Source of the DNA: Cercis canadensis
Lineage: Eukaryota; Streptophyta; Magnoliopsida; Fabales; Fabaceae
Assembly: GCA_003255065.1 (NCBI GenBank)
Contig: QAOA01001442.1
Location: 670,332-734,331, forward strand
Length of the DNA: 64,000 bases
Direction: 5' to 3'
Shown here: positions 49,485 to 60,125 of the stretch, piece after piece
Layout of the letters: every line of letters starts with the position of its first letter
Numbering within the stretch: the first letter of the stretch is position 1
Program-made: the position numbers and the translations under genes
The notes under the pieces: model-generated
Told to the model about the DNA's origin: nothing
Seen by the model: only the letters and a program-made list of their open reading frames with translations
Databases searched by the model: none

Positions 49485-50655
49485 GGGTGCACCCTTAAGA
49501 TCGCTCAAAAAGAGACTTAATTTCAGTGTGTGAAAATTAGCTCAAAAATATTCTAATCGTTAAAAACAAAACAAAAAAAGCATAAAGTCTATAACACTAA
49601 ACTCTATTAATAGAAATATATATATATATATATATATATATGGTCAAAAGTTAATTCAAGGCAATGATTGATTAAAACTTGAATTAACGTACTAAAGCAA
49701 GAGACAGATTTGTTGACAAGATTCATTGTCAAGATTGATCCAATGGAAGTCATGGTCATCTGAGGGGATACTCAGATCTCATTTGAAGAAAAGCGATATA
49801 GATGGTGGACATTATGACAAATCAACATGGAAGAAATTTCAAGAGTTAAGACAAAGCACTTTGTTGTTATAAATGAGTTTAATTCACAAAAGTCTCAGAT
49901 CAAATACATGACTAGAAAACTATGGCATTTTAATTAAGAAAACCCTGATGCACGAGACAAGTCATAAAAATATTAATTAAAATAATTTTTTTTTTATTAT
50001 TCAAAAACGGGACTAGGCCATGTTTAATTATAATGATTCTAATGGACAACAAAGAAATTAATAATCCTCCGGCATTCACATGAACTTGTGGGATGGAGAG
50101 ACGAACAATTTGGGAAGAGAATTGATCCAACATGGCACTTCGAGATCCATCTTTAAAAAAAATGGATACTTTTAGATCTCTTTTGGATTCAAGGAATAAT
50201 ATTTGTTGGTAATTAGTAACAGAAATTTCTATTGCCATTATTTGGATTTCAGATATCTGAGAATTTAAAGTCCTTTACTCCCTTTAAACCCGCACCAAAT
50301 TTTTAACTTGCATATTGAAGTAATTTGCATGAAGTAACACAGTTTCAGTTCAAAATACTAATTATTCTCTCCAAAATTAAAGAAAATGCTAATTATAAAT
50401 GTTTTATATATATGTAGTAATCTTCATTTTGAAATTTTATACAAAGTTAAATTACAGTCCATAATGATTCGACACCACCTAAAAAGTATAATTTAATTGC
50501 TCCAATCAAATTAAGTTCATTCAATTTAAGTTAGCCAATGTTCAAATTTTGAGACTAGCACTCAAGGGTGTGATGGTGCGCCCTTAAAATTGCCCTTGTA
50601 AGAACTTAATCTTGATACGCAAAAGTTGGCCCGAAAATACTTTTACGGTTAAAAC
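49485..50655. repeat. Two diverged copies of a dispersed repeat
   Basis: 49485-49570 and 50571-50655 share the order ggtgc.cccttaa, acttaat.t, gaaaat/aaaagtt, c.aaaata, and cgttaaaa/ggttaaaac. The second copy is preceded by a sequence resembling a tRNA B box (tgttcaaattttgagacta), which hints at a SINE. Identity is modest and the ends are unclear. Confidence 0.35.
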
Positions 50656-52894
50656 CAAAAACTATGTTATTCAAGATTACACAATTCAAAACTGCATTAA
50701 GATTACTCACATCACGTTGTCATGTCTAATAGGGATAAAATACATTTCATAAAATATAAAACTACTTCTAATTATTATATCAAACAAAGAAATCTTAAAC
50801 ATAATTTATTCAAGAATACAGTAAAATTAAAAAAAAAAAATACTAAACGCCGGTGAAAAGATCTGTGCTTAAGTATTTGTTTCAAGTATTGTAGGTTTGG
50901 ATGAAATGGGATCACCACCATCCATCAAGCTTTAACCAAGCGGATTAGCGGTCCTTAATCTTTGTCACTCCCACCCAATTAAGAGAGTGATTAGATCCTA
51001 TGTAATTTGATTGTTCAGTTATAATAAAAAATTATTCTTCGATATCCTGTTATTAAAACAAAAAAATCTACCAAGAATCTTCTCCAACTATATTTATGTA
51101 AGTCCATGCCCTTCTTAATTCCTTGTGATGAAGCCACCAACGAAGCCCAAGTGGGAAGATATCATTATTTTCATGAACTTCATAAAATTAATATTAAATA
51201 TTAATCATGTTTATTTGTGGGTTAGGCAAACTATATATGATATCTCATTCTAGTGGACATCATTTTATTGTCAAAAATTAAACTAAATGACATTCATGGT
51301 TATCAATATTATTAATTCTCAGAACAGCTATGGCATCAAATTAAACGTGCAATTATGAAAGAAAAAATAAATTGTCACATAATCAAACTTATGTTTGACA
51401 AGGATTTGGATAGTTTACCTACTGATCCCTAAAGAAAACGCTTATGACTATAGATTGTTGGGTACAAACTTATGACTAATAATAGTTTATCTTTGCAAAT
51501 CGTATTCCCACAAAAAAGGGTATTATTGGAAAAATAAAATCGGATATGGTTCATTATTTAAACCATTTGGAATTAGTTTAATTAGTTCAACTTCAAGGCT
51601 CAAATTAACCTTGGAACAGAAAAAGAAAAAAGACATCCAAAATTAACCGATATCTAAAACATTTTTCTCAAAGTCTCTAGTATACTGAGATGAATTATTA
51701 AAAATAGAAATAGAAGGAATTAAATAGAAAAAGAAACTAACTAGTAACTACTAATGTACCAAATATATTTAGGAGGTTTCTTAGATACATTTGCTTTGAA
51801 TGTGTACGCCATATCACATGAGAACATTTAATTTGTGAATAACATGTATAGTTAATAACCTCAAATTAATAATTTTTAAGCTTGTTTGAGAGAATGTGAT
51901 AAATTATATTTTATATTTAATAAAATATAAAAATTATGTTTTAATGGTAGATACTTGTCACGTAAGTATAATATATTGGTATGATATACCCATATAATAC
52001 CATAAATTTTTGATATATTTATTTGATTAGTAATTAGCCTTCTATCAAAAATATTTATTTGTATTTTTTTTTTTTTTGGCCGAGATATTGTGCATATATA
52101 AGAATAAAGCAATTAGATGGAGGAGTGTTTATTAGGCCGAGTAGTCTCAAGCAGAACCTTTGAACTGGAGCCTAATCAAAATGGGCACCAATAATACTAC
52201 TCGGCCCTAAAAGTAAAATCCTACAAAAATTGGGCTTCGCCGAAACGATTTAGAAGACTCCTCTGATGTATTACACTATAACTCATGAAGTCATGATTCA
52301 ATCTTTACCTGCCTTTGGATAAGCTCTTGCTTGCAGATTTCGTTAAATTAATTATATTTTCTAGGCTGTAAAGCCATTTATAATAACACTAAATGTGCAT
52401 ACACAAGCTTTTTGGATACCATATATACAGCAAGAGGAACTTTCTAGATTTGGTCCAAATTTAAAGGGGTGGCTAATTATTAATAAATAAACATAATTCA
52501 TTTTACTTTTATCATAATTTGTTGACATACAGTCAAAAGGTTTTACTTTAAAAAAAAAAGTTAGAGCCAGTTAATCATTATTTTGAAAAAGAAAAATTTA
52601 ATTAACTATATATTTTACATATGATTTGGATGTTAATTACATTCTAATCCGAATTTATAAGAAATTATTCTGTGTGGCAATGACTGTCATAGAACCCACT
52701 CCCTTGCCTTACTGATATCAGTTGACTGATATATACTTCATCATGAAAATTGATCAAAGAAAATGGATGGTTGAGAATATTTGTCAAATTTGATTAAAAA
52801 CTATACTACAATTATAATCTTTTCTATTTTAAAAATTTTTTTGGCAACTCAATGCAAACTGTTCACCTCAAAAATAATAAAAGCATTCATACTG

Positions 52895-53795
52895 TCAAAG
52901 ATTTTACTTTTAACAAGACCATTAATGACAATAAATTTTCCCACCTTGGCCACAACTAGAATTTCATTTACCTCATAATCCTCTTCTAAATAGCTTTCAT
53001 TTTCTACTATTAAAATTAAAGTAATGACCCTAAACCCTCAAGATTTTACTTTTAACCAGACCATTAATCACAATAAATTTTCCCACCTCAGCCACAACTA
53101 GAATTTCATCAATTACCTCATAATCATCTCCTAAATAGCTTTCCTTTTATACTATTAAAATTAAAGTAATGATCCTAAACCCTCAAGATTTTACTTTTAA
53201 CAAGACCATTAATAACAATAAATTTTCCCACCTCAGCCACAACCAGAATTTCATTTACCTCATATAATCCTCTTCTAATTCTAAATAGCTTTCATTTTCT
53301 ACTATTAAAATTAAAGTAATGATCTGTGAGAAACAAAAAAAAAAATTAAAGTAATGACCCTAAACCCTCAAGATTTTACTTTTAACCAGACCATTAATGA
53401 CAATAAATTTTCCCACCTCAGCCACGACTAGAATTTCATTAATTACCTCATAATCATCTCCTAAATAGCTTTCCTTTTCTACTATTAAAATTAAATTAAT
53501 GACCCTAAACCCTCAAGATTTTACTTTTAACAAGACCATTAATGAAAATAAATCTTCCCACCTCAGCCACAACCAGAATTTCATTAATTACCTCATAATC
53601 ATCTCCTAAATAGCTTTCCTTTTCTACTATTAAAATTAAATTAATGACCCTAATTAACCCTCAAGATTTTACTTTTAACAAGACCATTAATGACAATAAA
53701 TTTTCCCACCTCAGCTACAACAAGAATTTCATTTACCTCATAATCCTCTTCTAAATAGCTTTCCTTTTCTACTATTAAAATTAAAATAATGACAC
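52895..53795. repeat. Six-copy tandem repeat, unit ~145 bp
   Basis: Copies begin at about 52895, 53038, 53183, 53368, 53513 and 53661. Each carries agattttacttttaac, agaccattaat, aataaattttcccacct, agccacaac, agaatttcat, cctcataatc, aaatagctttc and attaaaattaaa in order. Spacing is 143-148 bp except copy 3, which has about 40 extra bases before copy 4. Copies differ by scattered substitutions and small indels, so the array is real and not an assembly repeat (no N inside). It ends about 190 bp before the MADS gene start. Confidence 0.92.
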
Positions 53796-53847
53796 TATTT
53801 ATATTTTTATTTCGATTCTGCCCATTTCTCCTCCCTTACATTTCACC

Positions 53848-53857
53848 TATTTATACC
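53848..53857 (+). promoter_or_regulatory. Probable TATA element of the MADS gene
   Basis: 'tatttatacc' lies about 130 bp before the MADS start codon and 50 bp after the tandem repeat, a sensible position for a TATA box. This is assigned by sequence only. Confidence 0.4.
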
Positions 53858-53983
53858 TTGGTATGTGAAGTTTCGAGCAGAAAAAAGTGAAAAGGAGATA
53901 GAGAGAAGAAGCAAAGAGTGGTTCCCAAAAAGAGGACAAAATAAAAAGTGTTAGAGAAACAGCTCCTCAGCAAAGCCAAAGGC

Positions 53984-55000
53984 ATGACTAGAAGAAGGGT
54001 TATGCTTGAGTATAATGAAAATGATAGAGCTAGAAGAATTAGCTTTAGGAAAAGAAGGGAAGGTTTAGTAAAGAAGATGAGGGAGCTAAGCATTTTTTGC
54101 GATGTTGATTGCTTTATCATCATCTATAATGGTGATGGGGGTGAGCCTCTGGTGTGGCCAACCACTGAAAAGGTGAACCAACTGATGCAGAGGTACCAGA
54201 GTATCCCGCGGCTACATCGGTACCGAAATATGCTGAATCAAGAGCCTTATCTTCAAGGCAGAGCTAAAAAGCTCCAAGGACAAGTTGTGAAGCACCAAAA
54301 AAAGAATACAGAGAAGGAGATGGCTAATCTCATGAACCAAATTTTTTATGAAGGTAAAAGTTTGTGTGAATTTGATGTTATTGAACTGATCAATTTGGTT
54401 TGTTTCACAGAAAAGAAAGTGAGGGAATATAGAAGGAGAATGGTTTCTTTCAATCTACCATGCCCTTTTCCACCATTTCAGCTAGCTTTAGAGCAACCAT
54501 GGTTCCTCAATCTCTTGAGAGAAACCAATGGCGGAAATGGTGGTGCAAACAGCCACACAGTGTTACCACCAAATCAAGGCAATTTTGGTGCTACGAATGC
54601 TGCAATCGGAGGAAATGAGGTAGGGCTACCTTATGGCAATTTTCAAGGGCCTAATGGTGAATATGATGTGAGCTTACCTTATGATAATAACTTTGGGGTA
54701 AGGCAACCTTTTGAGAACTTTGGAGGAAACAGTATTGAAAACGAGATGGTGTTGAGGCCATTTCATGGAAATTTGAGAGGTAGCTTTGGTGGAATTAACA
54801 TGGGGAATTCTGATGGCAATCTTGTTGACAATGGACAAAACCTAGGCCAAGGGCTACTGCCTCTACAGCCTCATCATGGAAATTTTGCAAGTGGAATTGG
54901 AATTGGAATGCCTTTAGGATCATTTGGAGGAAGCTCTCTTGGACTTTATGGGGGACCTAATGATATTTTCAAGACATGGCCAAATCATTCTTCTCCATGA
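53984..55000 (+). CDS. Type I (M-gamma) MADS-box protein, AGL80/PHERES-like, 338 aa
   Basis: Transcription factor of the type I MADS class, whose known members work in female gametophyte and endosperm as M-alpha/M-gamma pairs (family knowledge). There is a single exon, as usual for type I. The MADS domain occupies about residues 1-60: MTRRRVMLEYNENDRARRIS, FRKRREGLVKKMRELSIFCD, then IIYNGDGGEPLVWPTTEKV. The 'VWP' motif after the domain is characteristic of M-gamma. No K-box is present. The C-terminal half is rich in Gly, Asn and Pro with loose repeats (GLPYGNFQGPNGEY, SLPYDNNFGVRQPFENFGG). The ATG at 53984 is chosen because it starts the MADS domain. A six-copy tandem repeat lies just upstream. 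Confidence 0.9.
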   Translation: MTRRRVMLEYNENDRARRISFRKRREGLVKKMRELSIFCDVDCFIIIYNGDGGEPLVWPTTEKVNQLMQRYQSIPRLHRYRNMLNQEPYLQGRAKKLQGQVVKHQKKNTEKEMANLMNQIFYEGKSLCEFDVIELINLVCFTEKKVREYRRRMVSFNLPCPFPPFQLALEQPWFLNLLRETNGGNGGANSHTVLPPNQGNFGATNAAIGGNEVGLPYGNFQGPNGEYDVSLPYDNNFGVRQPFENFGGNSIENEMVLRPFHGNLRGSFGGINMGNSDGNLVDNGQNLGQGLLPLQPHHGNFASGIGIGMPLGSFGGSSLGLYGGPNDIFKTWPNHSSP

Positions 55001-55823
55001 ATACTTAATTGTGTTTTGTTTCTCACATTTTACAAATAATTTGACACACCAAGAGTATACATCTCTTTTTTTCACAATTATGATGTTCAACACAAAGTTC
55101 TTTTCTGAATGAACCTCATTTTTGTGAGAGGATCAATGTATACACTAGGCATGAAAAATTATCTCTCTTAATTAGGGTCAATATTTGTCATGCTGGTATT
55201 AGCATATAGCGATGCAACAAATAATTTCTTGTTAGTGTTGCCCATGTTTATTTTCATTGTAATTTCGCAGATTCATGTTGCAACAATTTAGTAATAACAA
55301 TATGTTCCGTACATTTTGCTAAGTTATTTTATTTTATGTTTTAATTTTATCCACCGTATGCCCAAGAAGAAGAAGGAGGTTAAGAATCCACCAAAACAAA
55401 AAAAAGGAGAGTTAAGAACATGAATGAATTGTTATTGCCACGTGTCAAATGTATAATCATGTTGAATAGTTTCCTTTCTCAACGGTCATAGCATCGTTAG
55501 TATTTTATATCAAAGTGGGGAACATGTATAAAAATCTAAACACGACTAATTCAATGGTCATTACACTAATTGACAGGTAGAACACAGTACATCACAATCA
55601 GAGAAAATTTCATATATACTCTATGCTGCATAATCCACAAAACCTTTAGTATAATAGTTTACACACCATGGTTCACAGTTCGCGCAACTGTAACTGTACT
55701 TAGTGGGAAAGAGGGAAGGGAGATTGACACAGAAATTACAAAGACAAGAGTGGATAAAGTAAAAACAATACATGAATCACAAGATAAAGACAGAAATGAA
55801 ATGTATGGAGCAGGTAAAGGGTA
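55001..55823. other. MADS 3' region and intergenic DNA
   Basis: Non-coding DNA between the MADS gene (+) and the end of the secreted-protein gene (-). Nothing further was identified. Confidence 0.5.
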
Positions 55824-56964
55824 TTAGAAAAACTTGTTGTACTGGCTAGTGAGGGAATCTCTGAGATTTGAATAAAGGCCGTAGAGTGAATATTGGCGAA
55901 GGTTTTCCACTTCATACCAGGAGTTGAGAACTGAAAGATGTTTATCCGTGCCAGAAAATGCCAATTGTATCCCAAGACTGCAATCCACATTTCCTCCATG
56001 CTTCTTGCATTCAGATGTTTTGATTGCACAGTCCTGCTTGTTGAGACAGACAAATTCGGAATTTCCAGAGCATTTAGCACAACCATATCTTTTCCAATAA
56101 AAATTATGCAGCCTGCCCTTCTTAAACTCAAGGACCTGTATAACCAGATTCCAGTTAGTTTGCAATGAGGATTATGATTTATGACAATCAAATAGAAATA
56201 GAACTAGAAAATATTGAAAAGCATTTTTAATATCCTTACAAGAGTGAAACTGGTTACTGTATAACTGCTGTTTGCAACAAAAGCAAGAGGGGACCTTGCT
56301 GCATATTTCCGACCAGCAAATGCAACCATGTAGCCGTAAGAGTCCTGGCCAAAGTGGCAGAAAAGAGTATAGTCATTATTCGAGTTAATCCACAAAGACG
56401 AAAAACCAGAAGTGAAGCAAGCTGATAGTTAAATTAGTCTAACACTGGGGATTGGGAACGTAATGTACTAAATTGAGGTAACCAGAAACATTTATTTTGC
56501 ATCAAAATTAATTAGCAGATGGATGAATGAGTAAATGACAATGATTTTAACTAGACAGAATTTGACCTAATGTTGCAAGGTCTCAATCATTACAGCTACT
56601 AGAGGCCAGAAGGACAAGGATGGCATTGTCCTAGCTAGAAAACATTGTTCAAAGTCCTTCAAATTGACATGACAAAAAAATGATACCAACTATAGAGAAA
56701 TTAAATATCCAGAAAACTGCAAAAGTTCGGCACTAGTTTAAGCAATCTTATTTGGACAAGAGCGATGAATCAAAAATATGATAAATCAACCAAAAACCCT
56801 AAAAAAGGACTGTGATTTCTTCCCAATTTAATTCACTTTAATAGATGCCAATGCAAGAGCACACACGCGAGGAAAACAGATACTTCAAAAATTCCATCAT
56901 GCACAACCAAATTTTCTTGACAAAGCAGCGACGAGTTATTAACATTCAATTAGGAAACAGCACT

Positions 56965-56995
<31 letters not shown>

Positions 56996-57299
56996 GCACC
57001 GGAATGAAGGAGGAGGAGTTGATGGTGAGGAGTGAGATCTCGTCGACCTTGGGTCTGAACAGAGAGATCAGCGAGTTGGAATTCGAGAGTGAGAGTCTGC
57101 TATCGCAAGGGGACAGCTGAACACTGTTGTTGTAGAAGAATTTTTCCTTCGATGCAAACGTGATTCCGAAGGTGAATCCATCTGATCTCTCCACCTTAGT
57201 GTCCGAGCACGGTGAGTATACTCGGTTCGTGTCGTCTGCCATCACCACCGACATCACCGCGATCACCAACGACGCCGCTAACATTCTGAGAACCGCCAT
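55824..57299 (-). CDS. Small secreted Cys-containing plant protein of unknown function, 238 aa
   Basis: Three exons in transcript order: 57000-57299, 56240-56344, 55824-56135, all in frame. The N-terminus (MAVLRMLAASLVIAVMSVVM|ADD) is a clear signal peptide with likely cleavage near residue 21. The mature protein has eight Cys: two in the first exon (YSPCSDT, LSPCDSR) and six clustered in the last (YGCAKCSGNSEFVCLNKQDC, then SEC and VDC), so disulphides are likely. There is no further membrane segment. It resembles a conserved plant family sometimes named 'Expp1', from memory; I do not know its function. An in-frame stretch upstream of the chosen Met lacks signal-peptide character, so 57299 is preferred. 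A (GA)n tract lies just after the first donor. Confidence 0.82.
56965..56992. repeat. (GA)n microsatellite beside splice donor
   Basis: About 14 GA units on + (CT on the transcribed strand), beginning a few bases inside intron 1 of the secreted-protein gene. Confidence 0.85.
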
Positions 57300-58694
57300 G
57301 GAAGGTTGCGATGTGGGCTCGGCTTCGGGTTCAGTCGCGAACCGGAGAATCTTTGGCTGGGGGCACAAGGAATCGCTTCGCTGGTGGGTGGGGGCGATAG
57401 TCCGGACTGTGGAGGCTAGAACCGCGACACTTTCCGCGTAAACTTTTGCCGTTCACTTGATCGAAGAGCAAATGTCGTTTATTCGTTTTGGATGCCTTGC
57501 TCTTGCTGTTGTGTTGTTACCTGCCAAATCGTCCCTCTGCTATAGTCGCGTTTTTTATTATACGACTTTCATAAGCATTAAACGGCATTCGTTTCTCAAA
57601 ACTCTTGTGACTGAATTTAGACGGACTAATTTATTTCTTCCTATCAAAATAATTTTTATTAGACTCTTGGCCCGTTTAAGGGTTCAATTCAACTTTTTGA
57701 GTTTAAATATTAACACTGTGTCCCTAGTTGCAGGGGAAAAGAATAGTGAAGATACCTCTACCAAAATTTTGAGGGGAAAAGAGAAAGATATATCTACAAA
57801 AAAACAAAAAAAGAATAGTGAAGATTCCAACTTCTAAGCAAACCCAAGAACAAAATTCCAAACCATTGTGGGTTTCTATCTTTTAGGCCTTGGAGCAATT
57901 ATGGGTTTAAAACTTATAAGATTCTTAATGAAAGTTACAGGCCCGCAAATAAAAAACTTCTGACTAAAAACCAAAAGAAGAGTTTTTAAGACCAATAAAA
58001 CCATAAAAATAGCTCTATTTTTATATATAATTCAAATTCAAAAATATATAAATTTTTAATATTTCAAAAAAAATATGCATTGTTTGATGCATTCTAGAAC
58101 TGAAAAATCAAAATGATTATTGAAAAATTATAACATAACTAGTAGTTTTACTGCTTCTATCCTATTAAACCTTGATTCATTAAATCAAGAGAACACATAA
58201 TAGTTGTTGATTAAATTTATTCAAATGTTAAATATAAATGCTATTTTTATTAAATTTGAACTATTCAAATACAAAATAGTTTTGTTAAGTTACATCCATC
58301 ACTTTTTCAAAATTTAAAAATTTAATTATTGTTATAACATCACAAATGCTGGCTGCCGAAAAGTCCCATTATTTTTTGGCAAGTTGTTTCTATTAACTTA
58401 AAAAAATTATACACTTGCAATTTTGTTTAGTCTCAACTCTTTGAAAAATTGAATTGAATAAAGTCAATAATTTTGAATAAGATATGGCCAGAAATTGAGC
58501 AACTAAAACTCACAAGTTACATCCATCTGGCAGTATGTGAAGTGGAAGAGAACCAATAAGGTAAAAAAGGGAAGGGAAAGGAAGGCAATTGGTTTTAGGT
58601 GTACAAGGTTGAATCTGTATGGGCCAGCCAATATTTAATAAAAACACCAACGTTGCTGGGTGATGGAGGGAATGTGCGCAAGGAGTGACTGAGA
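57300..58694. other. Promoter of the secreted-protein gene and intergenic DNA
   Basis: 57300-57440 is GC-richer leader/promoter sequence of the minus-strand gene. The rest is AT-rich. A 126-codon frame at 57457-57837 has no recognisable features and reads like low-complexity sequence, so I do not call it. Confidence 0.5.
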
Positions 58695-58983
58695 AAGATA
58701 AGATTTAGTAATGCTCTTTGAAATAAAGACGTTTCTCAAATCTAAACAAGCGTAAACTAGAAGAATATGAGTTAAAGTCAGTGGTTGACCTCCACAAAAT
58801 AGTGAACAGGTATTCATAATAAATCTAACAATGAGAAACCAGGTCAGAATGTATTCACATCATCACATGCATTGCCTCATTCAATTGTCTTTGCTTATAG
58901 TTTTTGCTAACCTGGCCTCTCTTTACTTGATCCCAAATGCACCTTCCCTTGATTCAAACGTCACCCATAGGCATATCCCCCTC

Positions 58984-59014
<31 letters not shown>

Positions 59015-59624
59015 ACCGTTGACTTTAATATAATCTTCCAGCAGCCACATAGCAACTACTTCCTTGGTCTCCACCATGGCTGAGGCTCAAGGCTCACCAA
59101 ACCATTTCTGTTATCTCCTTGATTGCAAAAACTGCTGCTGCTCTTTTTTGTGAAGGAGANAAGATAAGATTTAGTAATGCTCTTTGAAATAAAGACGTTT
59201 CTCAAATCTAAACAAGCAATAACTAGAAGAATATGAGTTAAAGTCAGTGGTTGACCTCCACAAAATAGTGAACAGGTATTCATAATAAATCTAACAATGA
59301 GAAACCAGGTCAGAATGTATTCACATCATCACATGCATTGCCTCATTCAATTGTCTTTGCTTATAGTTTTTGCTCACCTGGCCTCTCTTTACTTGATCCC
59401 AAATGCACCTTCCCTTGATTCAAACGTCACCCATAGGCATATCCCCCTCCTCTATCTCTCTCTCTCTCTCTCTCTATGCTACCGTTGACTTTAATATAAT
59501 CTTCCAGCAGCCACATAGCAACTACTTCCTTGGTCTCCACCATGGCTGAGGCTCAAGGCTCACCAAACCATTTCTGTTATCTCCTTGATTGCAAAAACTG
59601 CTGCTGCTCTTTCTTGTGAAGGAG
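58695..59624. other. Assembly overlap around single N at 59160 (doubled ATL upstream region)
   Basis: 58695-59159 and 59161-59624 are near-identical (differences include 'aagcgtaaac'/'aagcaataac' and the length of a CT repeat), joined exactly at the N. The unit ends at the start codon context of the ATL gene. It is probably two haplotype versions or an unmerged contig overlap. Confidence 0.87.
59542..59619 (+). CDS. uORF of the ATL gene, 25 aa
   Basis: It starts at an ATG in a strong context (ccaccATGG) and ends at TGA five bases before the ATL start codon. The peptide starts MAEAQGSPNHF and ends CKNCCCSFL, with five Cys in its second half. It is in a different frame from the ATL protein. 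The duplicate upstream copy (from about 59076) keeps the same peptide with a silent TTC/TTT change. If it is in the mRNA, most ribosomes should read it first, so it would limit or regulate ATL translation. Confidence 0.5.
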   Translation: MAEAQGSPNHFCYLLDCKNCCCSFL

Positions 59625-60125
59625 ATGAACAACACAACCGATTCTGGTGGATTCCTTGGCTCTAACAATATCAGTGGCTTTGGCTATGGAATAGGAGTTT
59701 CAGTTGGAATTCTCCTGCTCATTACAACTATCACCCTTACCTCCTACTTCTGCACCCGCACACAGGCACCAACAGCTCCAGCTATTCAGAGAAATGCCCC
59801 CAATTTCCTTGAACCCCAACACTCGGTAGTCGATGTGGGCCTAGATGAAGCTACAATTCTGAGTTATCCAAAGCTGCTCTACTCTGAAGCCCAGATTCAC
59901 AAGTCAGATTCCACTTCTACATGCTGCTCCATTTGTCTGGGAGATTACAAGAATACTGATATGCTTCGCCAGCTCCCTGATTGTGGACACCTCTTCCATA
60001 TCAAGTGCATAGACCCGTGGTTGAGACTCAATCCCACTTGTCCACTCTGCAGAACATCTCCAATCCCAACACCACTCTCAACACCTCTCGCCGAAGTGGT
60101 TCCGTTAGCAAGTAGGCGAGATTAA
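59625..60125 (+). CDS. ATL-type RING-H2 E3 ubiquitin ligase, 166 aa
   Basis: Membrane-anchored E3 ligase of the plant ATL family (defence, stress and hormone responses are known roles). There is a single exon. One membrane segment lies at about 21-42 (YGIGVSVGILLLITTITLTS), followed by the GLD motif at 72-74 (VGLDEATI). The RING-H2 domain has ligands Cys101, Cys104, Cys120, His122, His125, Cys128, Cys139 and Cys142, with the ATL hallmarks Pro before the third Cys (LPDCGH) and the Trp in IDPWL. The short C-terminal tail and the SYPKLLY element resemble the ATL67/ATL70 group. The start at 59625 is the first in-frame ATG; a uORF lies just upstream. Confidence 0.9.
   Translation: MNNTTDSGGFLGSNNISGFGYGIGVSVGILLLITTITLTSYFCTRTQAPTAPAIQRNAPNFLEPQHSVVDVGLDEATILSYPKLLYSEAQIHKSDSTSTCCSICLGDYKNTDMLRQLPDCGHLFHIKCIDPWLRLNPTCPLCRTSPIPTPLSTPLAEVVPLASRRD

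Larger units (their letters stand above)
43563..52894. other. 9.3 kb of AT-rich intergenic DNA without a supported gene
   Basis: Only short open frames (under 105 codons) occur, none with features I recognise. Contents seen: an assembly overlap at 47220-47646, two related diverged repeats near 49485 and 50570, TA microsatellites (47371-47386, 47581-47596, 48010-48026, 49617-49640), and poly-A/T runs. No transposase, tRNA or clear miRNA hairpin was found by eye. Confidence 0.6.

Noticed and set aside
53948-53983. Twelve extra codons before the MADS domain
   Set aside because: No ATG; the first ATG (53984) is exactly the start of the conserved domain.
57457-57837. A 126-codon frame after the secreted-protein promoter
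   Set aside because: Low-complexity Ser/Lys-rich end, no recognisable domain, no leader or splice context.
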